From Nemopilema nomurai (taxonomy: Eukaryota; Cnidaria; Scyphozoa; Rhizostomeae; Rhizostomatidae): a stretch of DNA of 64,000 nt. Of the stretch, positions 1-13,000 are shown in pieces (position 1 is the first letter of the stretch; every line of letters begins with the position of its first letter). Where the stretch lies: positions 1,054,001 through 1,118,000 of the forward strand of contig ML133502.1 of assembly GCA_003864495.1 (NCBI GenBank). Direction: 5' to 3'. The translations under genes and the position numbers were made by a program. The notes below the pieces were generated by a model. That model did not search any database and was not told where the DNA came from. It was given only the letters and a program-made list of their open reading frames with translations.

Positions 1-2496
1 TGTATAGACCAAGATTTGTACGTATTTGAAGCTTTTGACTGCCGCACTTCGCTGTGTCCCTGCCGTCAGCGACTCTAGCTACCCCCGTCCGTGACCATCA
101 ACTAGGGTGATAGTGACGCTTATTCTCATTATTTTTATTATTGTATTATGGAAGACATGATTCCGAATGTTCGGCACGTCTTTTTGCTCCACATTTGATA
201 GCAGTATTCATTTCCTACTAGCAGCGCGTCTGTTGCCCAAAAACGTACAGAATACTAACTTCCCCAAAAATGTAAACATGCTTCAATCGGCCTAAATTTC
301 GAAACAGTTGTTTCTCGCTCGACAAAAGATTAGCTAAAGGACTTTCTTCACACTTACTGTGTATCAAAGTGGGCAATTTGCGGTCAGCCATATAGTGATT
401 GAGACATTATGTTTATAAGACCTTTTATCTATACGGAAGACGGCAAATAGAAAAAGTTTCCGTACCTTTTCAAGGTGCAAGTCTAGAAGGAAGTAGAATA
501 GCAATGGCAACAGCAACAACAAACGCCTCAGGAGTATGGGAGGAAAATTTAGAATTCAAGAACGGCATTGTTCTTCAGGGAAAGAAGTCACAAAAATAAT
601 TGCCCGTCGCATGGTTGTAACAGCTTTTTTCTTTGCGCGGACATTATTCAGTTTGACTGGGACACTTCCGAGTTCGTCAATTTGATCATGGAAGAGTTCT
701 TACACAAGCACTTGTTATTCGTTTCCAATCTAATAAAAGTTTCGAAACAAGATAAGCAATTGTTATGCCGTCTTTGAGTCCTTAGTTTGTGAGGCTGGAT
801 AAAGGTAACAATGGAGACAGTAAATGAAAGTACCAGCTTATTGTGAGATAAGTGCAGTTCAAAAATGAAGGACTAAATTCCACAATATTCAACTCTATTT
901 TTACAAGTCAAATTGGTTAAAAAGTTTCACTTTTGAGATCGTTAGCTCTCTGCATTATCAGTGCTCTTCCTTAAAAATCGAAATTGGCGGTATTTGAGGC
1001 CCGATATTCTGAAAGGTCGGGTGCAAATGAAGGAACTTCAACTAAAGCTAAACAAAGGACTTTATGTCGTTGAAAAATAAGGGGACTTCCAACTTTTGAA
1101 ACTCAGCACTAAAAGTTGCAGCTTTTATAATGTTATGATAAGGTGATAATGAAGGCCCTTGGAACTCTGTTTGTTCGTGCTTATAAGTAAATAAAGAGGC
1201 ATCCGAGAACCTAACATCCATTCTTGAATAAGAATATCCAGAAAAGATAAAGGTCCACATGATATTGATATTAAACTCAAAATTATGATTTTTTACTCAA
1301 AATATATCAAACAATGATGTTACTTATATCGACCCTGGCCTTGCTTTCCTTCCAGAAAACGTTTCAAGTTTTCTCATTTGTTGTTCTTTGAGTTTGATTA
1401 CATTGCATTTAATATGTCAAGAGCAGTGATAATTGATACCTTGTAAATAATGCACGATTAATGTTTCGACATTCAAAGTTTCAACAAGTGCTTAGCACTT
1501 TGAATTTATTGGATCACAACACGATTGAAAATTTTGTAATGAATTTGTTTGCGAATGACCCAAATGTCTTGTCCCAAAGGTCTCATCTTCTAGACAAAGC
1601 ATAGGCGCAGATTGAAGGCGGAGGAGGGGGGGTGGTGTGAGGGTTTGACATTTTTGCATTTAGGGCAACATGATTCGTATCTAAAGAGGCCGTAACATGT
1701 TTGGGGCCGACGGGCCAGGAAAATTATTCAATCTTCAAACTGACCATGAATACAATGAAAACGCAAGTAAATGAAACGCAAGTAAATCCAAAACACGAGA
1801 GAACAGAAACATTTTTCCTCCATCGACTTTTGATAGTCGATTGAATTGCTCCCAATAAAAGGATGGCGGCTTTCAACAAAAATTGCATTATATATTCCTA
1901 AAAAATGCTCTGAGGAGATTTTTGGAGAAATGCATATAAGCCAAGTGCATCCCTTAGAAATTTTCGCAATAGAAATGTTATTTTATAATTTTTACCCTGG
2001 GTACAAGACTCATTATTATGTAAAATAATTTTTTGATACATAATGGGTCTGTCACCCTGGGTTATAATTTTGCAATTTATTTACAATTCTTTTTTGCCAT
2101 ACTGTCTATGCAATCATTCATTTTTCAGTCTTGATTTCGTTTAGTAGTCTTTGAAATCATAATTTAATTTTTTTCAAATGATTTCGTCAGTCTTAACTGT
2201 GAAACATTTTACTCGCTTGACTTTTTTGCAAGTTAATATTTGAGAAGTGTGGGACTTAGTAATTTTTGTGAAATTAGAATGTAAAACATGGTAGACTTGA
2301 ATGACAATTTCTATTCTTGCGCCATCTTATGAAACTTTAGTGTTGAATAACAACACTCTTGTGTTTATATTTTTCATATGAACAAAAGATCCTTAATGGC
2401 ATTATAATTATCCTTGATTTGAAATAAAAGTAAGAATATGTTTTCTGCAATTCTCAGTGTTCATGATTACTCCCATACTTCCACAGAAGAATGTTC
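1..2496. other. Gene-free flank downstream of gene A
   Basis: No gene was recognised. Short reading frames here are not supported as exons. The stretch is repeated at 7195-9900. A hydrophobic frame at about 440-560 (minus) is partly open in both copies and ends beside a donor-like GTACGG, but it is disrupted in the related block at 14.9 kb, so I do not call it coding. Confidence 0.6.
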
Positions 2497-2502
2497 TTTA
2501 TT
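2497..2502 (-). terminator. Polyadenylation signal AATAAA of gene A
   Basis: Read on the minus strand this is AATAAA, about 190 bases after the stop codon of gene A. The equivalent place in gene B, near 9885-9900, reads AAAAAG instead, so gene B must use another signal. Confidence 0.5.
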
Positions 2503-2690
2503 TCATTTGGAGCAGTTTCTTGGATTCCGCTCTACTTAGAAAGCGCAGCTCTAAATTGCAAAGCCATTCTATGCAACAATAGAGTGGATTGTTAATGCAT
2601 TCCTTCTGTCCTCATCACCCATTAGATCATCTTCTTGATCAGAAACCTGAATCAAAGGTGGATCAGATTCACTTCAGTTAGTTCCAGGCC

Positions 2691-5600
2691 CTAGAGGTGC
2701 TTGGTGTTCTCATACTTCGGGACAGCATTTCCTATCTCTTCGTACTGGGACTGTAGGCCCGCGTAAGTTGCATCGGCATTGGTACCTTGGCCTTGAAGGT
2801 CCATGTAATGCCTCTCGGTCGATTCCGCACTCCTAAAGATTGGGACAAGATGAAATCATCAACTTTTAAACTGCTGACTACATGGAAGATAATTCACCAA
2901 AAAATAAGAGAAGGGCGTCTACAAGCGAGGAGACATACAAGAGAGGATTGAAGAAAGATGGAGCAAGATAATTTGGTCCAATGGGTGACCGTGAAATAGA
3001 CAATATGATGCTTACTTTTTACTTCCATCGACTTGAGCTAGAAAAAGAATTGGAAAATTTCAGTATTTTTGTTCTATGAAAATGAATCAGAAAAGCTTTA
3101 GGAGAAAAGAAACACTTTCACATGGGTAAAGATGGGTACCTTCTGGTTTCCCGTTTCTTCCTCTTACTCTTATCAAGTATATCAGCATTGCTGCCAACGC
3201 AATGAGCAAGACAGCAACAACAACTGACAACGCAGTGATAATGGCGCTTTTATTTGCAACGTCATTTCCTGCAAAGACATCAGAAAGCGTCAGTTTCAGA
3301 AAGAACGTTGTCAAAGCAATTATTTTCGCAAATCCTTCCTTACCCAAAAGTTCTTTACAAAATAACATGAAAACTTTGCTAAAACATGAACAAAGGGGAA
3401 CGAAAGATTTCTCGCATTCAAAAGGATATGTAGGTTCAAATATTTAAAATATTTAAAATGTCCAACAAAGTTAGAGTTCTGTTAAGTTAAGCGAAATGCT
3501 TGCCTCTCTTTCTTACACAATCGGGTGGTTTAGACTTAACTGTCATGTCTGTCTTCCTTGTTAGTGTTCTCGTCTGTGGTGTTTTCGAAAAAAACTGTGT
3601 ACTTTCTCCCTTTGTAGTTTTCGAGGTGGTAGTTGGTGGCAGTGTTGTTGGAATGGGGGTTTCTGAGACTTTCGAAGTGAAGACCTTGGTAGTACTCTTG
3701 AAGCTCATCGTCATTTCCACATCGGTGATGTTCACATTTCCTGGAATCTTGCACTTTTTCATTGCATCAATATTGTATCCCATTTCAGTATAAACAACGG
3801 ACCCTGACGCATTCTTCAACTTTACTTCATATTTCACGTAGCAAGACCCTGATTCCGCCTTTTCCCATTTGACTTCGACACAATTGTCTGTCCATATTTT
3901 TTTTGCTTGCAATTTCGGGTCAGTATCAAGCTTTACTGTCAAATAATTCATTACATAATAAGTAACAATCCTCAATAACTTTAACATCAATTTTGGTTAT
4001 TGCAGTGGTGGTGCATTTCATTTCAAGATGATATAGAGGCTGGATTCCCCATAAGAGTAAGGTATTCCAAGTTTAATCGTCTTTCCAATTACACAAAATA
4101 ATTTGCTCTACTATGTATTAATATATATGAAACATGGAAATTCACTTACATAAAACAGTGACATAGGTGTCCTTAGCCAGCGATGTTCCTACACTGTTCT
4201 TCACTGTGGTCTTCAAAACCCTTCCACAATAACTTGCAACCATGTTTCGTTGTGTGAATTTTGCTGAATAAACATACGGATGAATCTGGCTTCCTGCGAC
4301 TGTTGTTGCGGCTGCACCAGAATGAGGCCAAACAAAATCAGCTGATGCTGCAGGGTTTCCGTCCATCTGAATGGCAATTTCTAAATTTGAGTTTTCATTC
4401 ACTTCGATGCTTGCTGGAGGCGAGACCAGGAACTGTGGAATCCCTAGTTGGAAAATTGAAAAAGCGTTTGGCAGCAGAGCTCCTTAGCAAATAATTTAAA
4501 AAAACATAGAAAATTGAAAATACTTGTCTTTTTGAATGACAGGAAGGAGCCTATGCACTTCCATACCCTAGTGATTGCTTCACTTCACTTTCATCAAGCC
4601 GCTCGGTTTTCATGTATATTCCTTTAAAAAAGCTTCACCAGAACATTGCTTGCAGAATATCAGGTCCTGTCTTTTTCTTCTGTGCTAAAGGTCATTGGCA
4701 ACCAAGAAAAAAGTTCAAAGAAGAAGGCGTGAAATTGCGTAATCTTACCGATGACTGTGATGCGGACAACTGGCTTCAAGTTGAATTGAACAGGAAAGCG
4801 AGATGGTCCAACAATAACATCGAAGTTAACGTAAGATGCAAACTGGTAGGCCGAGTCGTTGTACTTCAAGCCATTTATCACCAGCGTGCTGTTGGATGCT
4901 ATCACTTGAAGCCTCCCAGTGAACGGTGCTGGAATGGATGGCTCCAGCTGAAGAGCGCCATTTGGCCCAATCCTCTTTGCGACTGTCTGCAGTGCTGCGT
5001 TGGACAAACTATTGAATCCAATAATCTGCTCTTTGTATTCCTTACTTCCTGAGTCATCACCAATGTAATCATATCCCCACGTCAACCATACTGATGAACG
5101 TCTTGCTGCTGTCACGTGACTTGGTGATGACTTTGTTTCATTAGCAAAAATATCTCCTTTTTTAATAGCAGAAACTACAAGGAAAGTACAAAATAAGGTC
5201 AAAAGGCAATTTTCTAAACAATTGACAGCGAGTGTTCAAATGAAATGAGGAGTATGCGGATTAAACAATGGACTCCAAAAGCAACAGCAGAATGCTCCTG
5301 GCCCCTGGGGAAATAACTTGAATTGAGAGATAAAGTCAAAAATGTATTGCGGCTAAAATGTGCAATTAGAGAAATTTTTTGGAAATTGAAGGGTCACATT
5401 AGGACCTTTTGCCGATAGGTTTCAACAAAACACTTCCTTTTGCGCGATACAGGGTCTCCCTTTTTATGCTCCACTTACGTTAATCTTTGTAAATGGCAAA
5501 ATTAGTTTCATACGTATTCTGTTTGTCATAAATCTATTGTTGATTATGCAATATTTACTCGACCTAAACCTCATTTTTCATACAAACTTACTGTAGTGAT

Positions 5601-6740
5601 TCATACTTTTTAATAGCACGTGACCAACGATGGAACAGTTTGATTTCAGTACGCCACTTTTCACGTGAGACACCACGTGACGCAGTTCGAAACAGGGAAA
5701 GGAGGCCCTCATCCATTTGACTGAACAAATAATAAGGTTTGTCGAATGCCTGTCTCAGGCAAAAAGGCAGCGTTGAACTGTGACGGAAGGGATGGGGACA
5801 GTGGGTTCTTAAGTAAGTTATCTTTTCGAAGCATTGGGAAAGAAATAAAATGACGTTTATAGGTAGAAAGAAGGAGGTCGAATATTCTGCAATACAATTG
5901 GATGGGTTGTGAGAGGATTTCATAAAATGCCACGTGTAAGAAACATTTCTTGACTCTATTGTGCCCCTCACTTTCAGGTGCACCTCGCAGGCCCTGGGTA
6001 AATGGTGTAAAATTCAACTTCCAAACAGAGCAAAGTTTATGCGCTCCTAGCCTGTTCTTTAAAAGGGATCACTCTTTTTCGAAATTCTGCACTTTTTATA
6101 GAGTTTAAAAACAAGATGCATGCATCAGAAGTATATGAATTCTGTGAAACAAACTGCTTGGTTTCTTAATTTGGAACTAACCCTATATAAAAGGCAAGCG
6201 CACATTGTCAGAAAATTAGAGAAAATGGTGCAAAGACCTATCAAACTGCTACTTGTTTAATTCAATCAATTCTTTAATTTCGTTTACGATTGACAAAAGA
6301 CAAAATATGTTGGTTGGGGCAGTTTCTCTTTGTTTGAATGCTAAGTTTCACAATTGAATGCTCCATGCAACATTTCCATTCACTCACTTCTCTAAATTCA
6401 CTATGTCGTGGCTACATTACATCACGTGTTTTAGCAATTTTGGTCAATATTTGTTTTTCTTCTCATTAGAACCTTAAAATGACTGTAGCTCCCATGGCTT
6501 CATAGTAGTTTGATGACCAAAATTCGCATGTCCACTAACCGCATGCCTAGAGATTCATCGTCGTAGATTCAAGTTTCAATTGTTGTCTTTGTTTCTTGTT
6601 TTAACTTCTAATGGTAATGAGGGGTTGAGACACTGTCTTGCAGGGTAAAATTGCCATGTAAATAAAATACCTGATGATAAAAGTGAAGCAATCCAGAAAC
6701 TCCAAAACATTGTGAACTTTGCATGAAATCGTAACTCCAT
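2691..6740 (-). CDS. Gene A: Alr-like immunoglobulin-superfamily receptor with ITAM-like tail
   Basis: Probable cell-surface recognition receptor of 471 aa. Coding exons in transcript order: 6740-6671 signal peptide (starts MELRFHAK), 5174-4749 V-set-like domain, 4443-4150 I-set-like domain, 3935-3603 FN3-like domain plus Thr/Pro stalk, 3268-3140 membrane span (residues about 383-406), 3037-3016 micro-exon, 2832-2691 tail. Extracellular exons all join in phase 1. The V-like domain has the core Trp and a DSAYQF motif but no cysteine. The I-like domain has only the later cysteine. The tail carries Y434-MDL, ten residues, D445-AT-Y448-AGL, then Y455-EEI, which is ITAM-like. Odd: the donor after the FN3 exon is GAAA|GTACAC, and reading through it stops at 3487, which would give a secreted form. 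The Alr resemblance is from memory of family architecture. Ligand and function are inferred. Confidence 0.85.
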
Positions 6741-7816
6741 CTCACGAAGTTTTCAACCCTAAAATGGGAAAACAAAGATCTTACACACGAATTGGCCAAT
6801 AAATGGAATCATAAAACAACCCTCTGATATATATTAATCTGCGAAGATTCAGATGTAAGTTTATATACCTAAAGATAAAATTAACCATTGCTCTACCATC
6901 GAATGAAATATGATACAGAGGTTAAAAGGTCAAGTTACCAACAGATAAAATAATGTCAATATTTTCGGTTTACTGTTATTCCAGACAAGCAGTTAAATCG
7001 TACCAATAGAAATGTAGAGAAAACAAAAAACTGTTACCGAACTAGAGACAGGTGATTCTTCCTGTGAAATTCTAAAACGTTAGAAATGAAAGAAAACTTC
7101 AAAATGCCCCAACATGTTTGGTTTTGTGTCCAAATACATATTGAGTGTGTACAAGGAATTGATGTCTATAATATTCCACGAGAATTCGATACATCAATGC
7201 AAAGACCAAGATTTGTAGCTGAAGCTTTTGACTGCCGCACTTCGCTTTGTCTCTGCCTTCAGCGACTTTAGCTACCCCCGTCCGTGACCATCAACTAGGG
7301 TGATAGTGATGATTATTCTCATTATTATTATTATTGTATTGTGGAGGACATGACTCCGAATTTTTGGCACGTATTTTGCTCCACATTTGATAGCAGTATT
7401 TATTTCTTACTAGCAGCGCGTCTGTTGCCCAAAAACGTACAGAATACTAACTTCCTCAGGCATGTAAACATGAGCCAATCGGCCTAAATTTTAAAAACAG
7501 TTGTTTCTCGCTCGACAAAAGATTAGCTAAAGGACTTTCTTTACACTTACAATGTGTATCAAAAGTGGGCAATTTGCGGTCAGCCATATAGTGATTGAGA
7601 CATTATGTTTATAAGACCTTTTATTTATGCGGAAGACGGCAAATAGAAAAAGTTTCCGTACCTTTTCAAGGTGCAAGTCAAGAAGGAAGTAGAATAGCAA
7701 TGACAACAGCAACAACAAACATCAGTTGAGTATGGGAGGAAACATTAGAATTCATGAGCGGCATTGTTCTTCAGGGAAAGAAATCACATGCTTGATTACC
7801 CGTCGCATGGTTGTAT

Positions 7817-8003
7817 AAGCTTTTCTTTCCAATTCTTTAAACTAATTTTAATAACGATTTGATCGGACATATACAAATTTACCAAATCAAATACAAATTC
7901 GCCGCATCAAATGCAAAAAAACAATTTTCAGTCCCAAGATACGAAATAATTTTCGGAGGACACAAACGAAACGGTAACAACATAAATTGTCCATCGCATG
8001 GTT
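7817..8003. repeat. Insertion specific to copy 2, flanked by a short duplicated sequence
   Basis: Copy 1 has the sequence CGTCGCATGGTTG once, near 605. Copy 2 has it at about 7801 and, slightly altered, at about 7992, with some 190 bases between. The intervening AT-rich sequence is absent from copy 1. Either a small mobile element inserted with target duplication or a local duplication occurred. Boundaries are approximate. Confidence 0.5.
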
Positions 8004-10082
8004 GCAGCAACTTTTTTCTTTGCGCGGACATTATTCAGTTTGTTGGGACACTTCCGAGTTCGTCAATTTGATCACGGAAGAGTTCTTACTCAAGCACTTG
8101 TTATTCGTTTCCAATCTAATAAAAGTTTCGAAACAAGATAAGCAATTGTTATGCCGTCTTTGAGTTATTAGTTTGAGAGGCTGGACAAAGGGAACAATGG
8201 AGACAGTAAATGAAAGTACCAGCTTATTGTGCGATAAAGGCAGTAAAAAAAGGGACAACATTTCTCAAGATTCAACTCTATTATTACAAGTCAAATTGTT
8301 TAAAAAATTTCACTTTTGGGATCGTTAGCTCTGCATAATCAGTTCTCTTTTTTAAAAATCAAAATTGGTGGTATTTGAGGCCGGGTGCAAATGAAGGAAC
8401 TTCAACTAAAGCTGAACAAAGGACTTTATGTCGTTGAAAAATAAGGGGACTTCCAACTTTTGAAACTCAGCACTAAAACTTGCAGCTTTTATAATGTTAT
8501 GATAGGGTGATAATGAAGGCCCTTGGAACTCTGTTTGTTCGTGCTTAGAGCGGTATCCGAGAACCTAACATCCATTCTCGATACGAAAATCTTTTCTTGA
8601 ATAAGAATATCCAGAAAAGATAAAGGTCCACATGATATTGATATTAAACTCAAAATTATGATTTTTTTACTCAAAGTATATCAAACAATGATGTTACTTA
8701 TATCGACCCTGGCCTTGCTTTCCTTCCAGAAAACGTTTCAAGTTTTCTCATTTGTTGTTCTTTGAGTTTGATTACATTGCATTAATATGTCAGGAGCAGT
8801 AATAGTTGATACCTTGTAAATTATGCACGATTAATGTTTCGACATTCAAAGTTTCAACAAGTGCCTAGCACTTTGATTTTATTGGGTCGCAACACAATTA
8901 AAAATTTTGTAATGAATTTGTTTGCAAATGACCTACAATCTTATCCCCTGCATTCAAAAATCTTCCTCGCAAATCTCATCTTTCTAAACAAAGCATGAGC
9001 GCAGATTGAAGGGGGGAATGAGGGTTGATATTTTTGTATTTAGGGCAACATGATTCGTATCTAAAGAGGCCGTAACATGTTTGAGGCCGACTGGCCAAGA
9101 AAATTATTTTGTATCTATTGTCTCGACTAGCTATAACATGGAACCATTCATATTACTACATATTTTAATATCATATGTCAATGTTTAATATTAGCTATGA
9201 AAACTGAGCATAAAACAATGAAAACGCAAGTAAATGAAAACGCAAGTAAATCAAAAACGCAAAAGAACAGAAATATATCTTCTCTATCAACTTCTGATAG
9301 TCAATTGAATTGCTCCCATTAAAAGGGGGGGGGGATGGCCGTTTTAAACAAAAATTGCATTATCTATTCCTAAAATAAACGCTCTAAGGTGATTTTCGGA
9401 GAAATGCATATAAGCCAAATGCATAGGTTCTCCGTGGAATTTTCGCAATAGAAATGTCATTTTATAACTTTGTACCTTAGGTACCAGACTCATTATCATG
9501 TAAAATAGTTTTTTGATACATAGTGGGTCTGGTACCTTGAGTAATAATCTTGCAATTTATTTACAATTCTTTCTTGCCATACTGTCTATGCAATCATTTA
9601 TTTTTCAGTGTTGATTTCGTTTAGTAGACTTTGAAATCATAACTTAATTTTCTTCGAATGATTTCGTCCTGTCTTAACTGTGTCTTAACTTGAATGACAA
9701 TTTTTATTCTTGCACCATCTTATAAAACATTAATAAGTTGGATGACAACACTCTTTTATTGAAATTTTTCATATTAACAAAAGCTCCTTGCATTGTAACA
9801 ATACTCAATTGGAAGTAAAAGTAAGAATATATTTTCTGCAATTCTCAGGGTTCAGGGTAACTCCCATACTGCAATAGAAGAATTTTCTTCTTTTTCATTT
9901 GAAGCAGTTTCTTTGATTCTACTCTCCTTAGAAAGCGCAGCTCTAAATTGCAAAGCCAGTCTATGCAACAATAGAGTGGATTGTTGATGCATTCCTTCTG
10001 TCAGCATCGCCCATTAGATCATCTTCTTGATCAGAAACCTGAATCAAAGGTGGATCAGATTCACTTCAGTTAGTTCCAGGCC

Positions 10083-13000
10083 CTAGAGATGCTTGGTGTT
10101 CTCGTACTTGGGGGCTGCATTTCCTATCTCTTCGTATTGAGACTGCAGGCCCGCGTAAGTTGCATCGGCATTGGTACCTTGGCCTTGAAGGTCCATGTAA
10201 TGCCTCTCGGTCGATTCCGCACTCCTAGGGATTGGGACAAAATGAAATCGTCAACTTTTAAACTGCTGCCTACATGGAAAACAATTCACAAAAGAATGAG
10301 AGAAGGGCGTCTGCGAACAAAGAGCCATGCACGAGAAGCTCGAAGAGAGTTGGACCAAGATGGTTTGGTCTAAGGGGTGACCGTGAAATAGACAATGTGA
10401 TGCTTACCTTTTACTTCCATCGACTTGGGCTAGAAGAAGAATTGTAAAATTTCAATATTTTTGTTCTATGAAAATGCTTTAGAGAAAAGAAACACCATAA
10501 GATGGGTAAAGATGGGCACCTTGTAATTTCCCGTTTCTTCCTCTTATTCTTATTAAGTATATCAGCATTGCTGCCAACGCAAGGAGCAAGACAGCAACAA
10601 CAACTGACAACGCAGTGATAATGGCGCTTTTATCTGCAACGTCATTTCCTGCAAAGACAGCAGAAAGCATCAGTTTCCGAAAGAACTTGGCAGTACGATG
10701 CTCTAGCAGTGAGAATACAAACGCGCTGTAGAGATGTTTATATAAACTTGGAAACACTTAATCTGTGACGTTGTGCAGAAATCAATAGCCCATGTAAGGA
10801 GAAATCCACTTTCGACATGAAAGAATTCACATGATACAGGACTCCTTTCCAGATAAAGCTTTAAAAGCAAAGCGGTATCACTAAAAATAAACTGAAGGCC
10901 TTTCCGCTATGTAAAATTTGACACTAAGGAAATCCGGTATCTTGTGACGGACGCCTAAAACTGTGAACAAACGATCTATAGAGTTTGCAGTTGAGGAACT
11001 GGTACTAACGTATAAAAATTGAATTTGAATTATATGAATTTTTTAGATTTCCTTCACAAAAATAATAAACATGAAGAACTTTATAGTTCGAACAGCATGA
11101 ATAAAGAATCATGAAAGAAAAATCAGCTTACCTTTAGTTGTTTTAGTTTTCGAGGTGGTAGTTGGTGGCAGTGTTGTTGGAATGGGGGTTTCTGAGACTT
11201 TCGAACTGAAGACCTTGGTAGTACTCTTGAAGCTCATCGTCATTTCCACATCGGTGATGTTCACATTTCCAGCAATCTTGCACTTCTTCATCGCATCAAT
11301 ATTGTATCCCGTTTCAGTATAAACAACGGACCCTGACGCATTCTTCAACTTTACTTCATATTTCACGTAGCAAGACCCTGATTCCGCCTTTTCCCATTTG
11401 ACTTCGACACAATTGTCTGTCCATATTTTTCTTGCTTGCAATTCCGGGTCAGTATCAAGCTTTACTGTCAAATAATTCATTACATAATAAGTAACAATTC
11501 TCAATAACTTTAACATCAATTTTGGTTATTGCAGTGGTGGTGCATTTCATTTCAAGATGATATAGAGGCTGGATTCCCCATAAGAGTAAGGTATTCCAAG
11601 TTTAATCGTCTTTCCAATTACACAAAATAATTCGCTCTACTATGTCTCAATATATGTGAAACATGGAAATTCACTTACATAAAACAGTGACATAGGTGTC
11701 CTTAGCCAGCGACGATCCAACACTGTTCTTCACTGTGGTCTTCAAAACCCTTCCACAATAACTTGCGACCATGTTTCGTTGTGTGAATTTTGATGAATAA
11801 ACATACGGATGAATAAATATCTGGCTTCCTGCGACTGTTGTTGCGGCTGCACCAGAATGAGGCCAAACAAAATCAGCTGATGCTGCAGGGTTTCCGTCCA
11901 TCTGAATGGTAATTTCCAAATTTGAGTTTTCATTCACTTCAATGCTTGCTGGAGGCGAGACCAAGAACTGTGGAACTCCTGATTAGAAAATTGAAAAAGC
12001 GTTTGGCAGCAGAGCTCTTTAGTAAATAATTAAAAAAAACATAGAAAATTGAAAATACTTGTCTTTTTGAATGACAGGAAGGAGCCTATGCACTTCCATA
12101 CCCTAGTGATTGCTTCACTTCACTTTCATAAAGCCGCTCGGTTTTTATGTATATTCCTTTAAAAAAGCTACACCAGAACATTGCTTGCAGAATATCAGCT
12201 CCTGTCTTTTTCTTCTGTGCTAAAGGTCACTGGCAACCAAGAAAAAAGTTCAAAGAAGAAAGCGTGAAATTGTGTAATCTTACCAATGACTGTGATGCGG
12301 ACAACTGGCTTGAGATCGAATCGAGCGATAATGCGAGTTGATCCAATAATAGCTTCCATGTTAACATAAGATGCAAACTGGTAGGCCGAGTCACTGTACT
12401 TCAAGCCATTTATCACCAGCGTGCTGTTGGATGCTAATACTTGAAGCCTCCCAGTGAACGGTGCTGGAATAGATGGCTCCAGCTGAAGAGCGCCATTTGG
12501 CCCAATCCTCTTTGCGACTGTCTGCAGTGCTGCGTTGGACAAACTATTGAATGCAATGATCTGCTCTTTGTATTCCCTAACTCCTGGGTCATCACCAATG
12601 TAATCATATCCCCACGTCAACCATACTGATGAGCCTCTTGTTGCTGTCACGTGACTTGGTGATGACTTTGTTTCATTAGCAATAAGATGTCCTTTTTTAA
12701 TAGCAGAAACTGCAATGAAATTTTAAAATCAAATTGATATCTTCCCTACAATAGAATAAGGCAGCATAAGAGGAGGAAGGTCATATTAGGACGCCCATTT
12801 CACTAAAAGACATAAGAGGCATTACCATCTGTCATGTTTGAGAATCGACTGACAAAAATGCGCATACGTTTCATCTTTTTTATCAATTAAATTTTGACAA
12901 CAAGAACTAGCACGTCCTATAGGTATAATCACCAATATTGATATAAAAAACACATTATAAAAGGTTTGAATAATTTGTTTGATGACATATTGCAGCACAA

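Larger units (their letters stand above)
1..5174. repeat. Tandem duplication, copy 1 (cut by left window edge)
   Basis: This stretch matches 7195-12709 in the same orientation, with offsets drifting from about 7.2 to 7.5 kb because of indels. The match runs from the window edge through the 3' flank of gene A and its tail, membrane, FN3, I-set and V-like exons. The first 600 bases match sequence that lies upstream of gene A in the second copy, so the duplicated unit probably extends past the left edge. Identity was not computed. Confidence 0.9.
7195..12709. repeat. Tandem duplication, copy 2
   Basis: This is the second copy of the roughly 7.4-kb unit and contains gene B and its 3' flank. It differs from copy 1 by an extra segment of about 190 bp near 7800-7990, another insertion near 9100-9220, and a different intron between the FN3 and membrane exons. 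First-exon sequences of A and B, further upstream, are also clearly related, while their first introns have diverged. Confidence 0.9.

Noticed and set aside
5588..6017. Overlapping minus-strand frames of 131 and 102 codons
   Set aside because: They lie in intron 1 of gene A and the translations resemble nothing recognised. The gene A exons flank them with matching phases.
7527..7718. Hydrophobic 63-codon minus-strand frame, also partly open at 399-599
   Set aside because: Tempting as a membrane exon, but the third related block at 14.9 kb has stops in this frame and no neighbouring exons were found.
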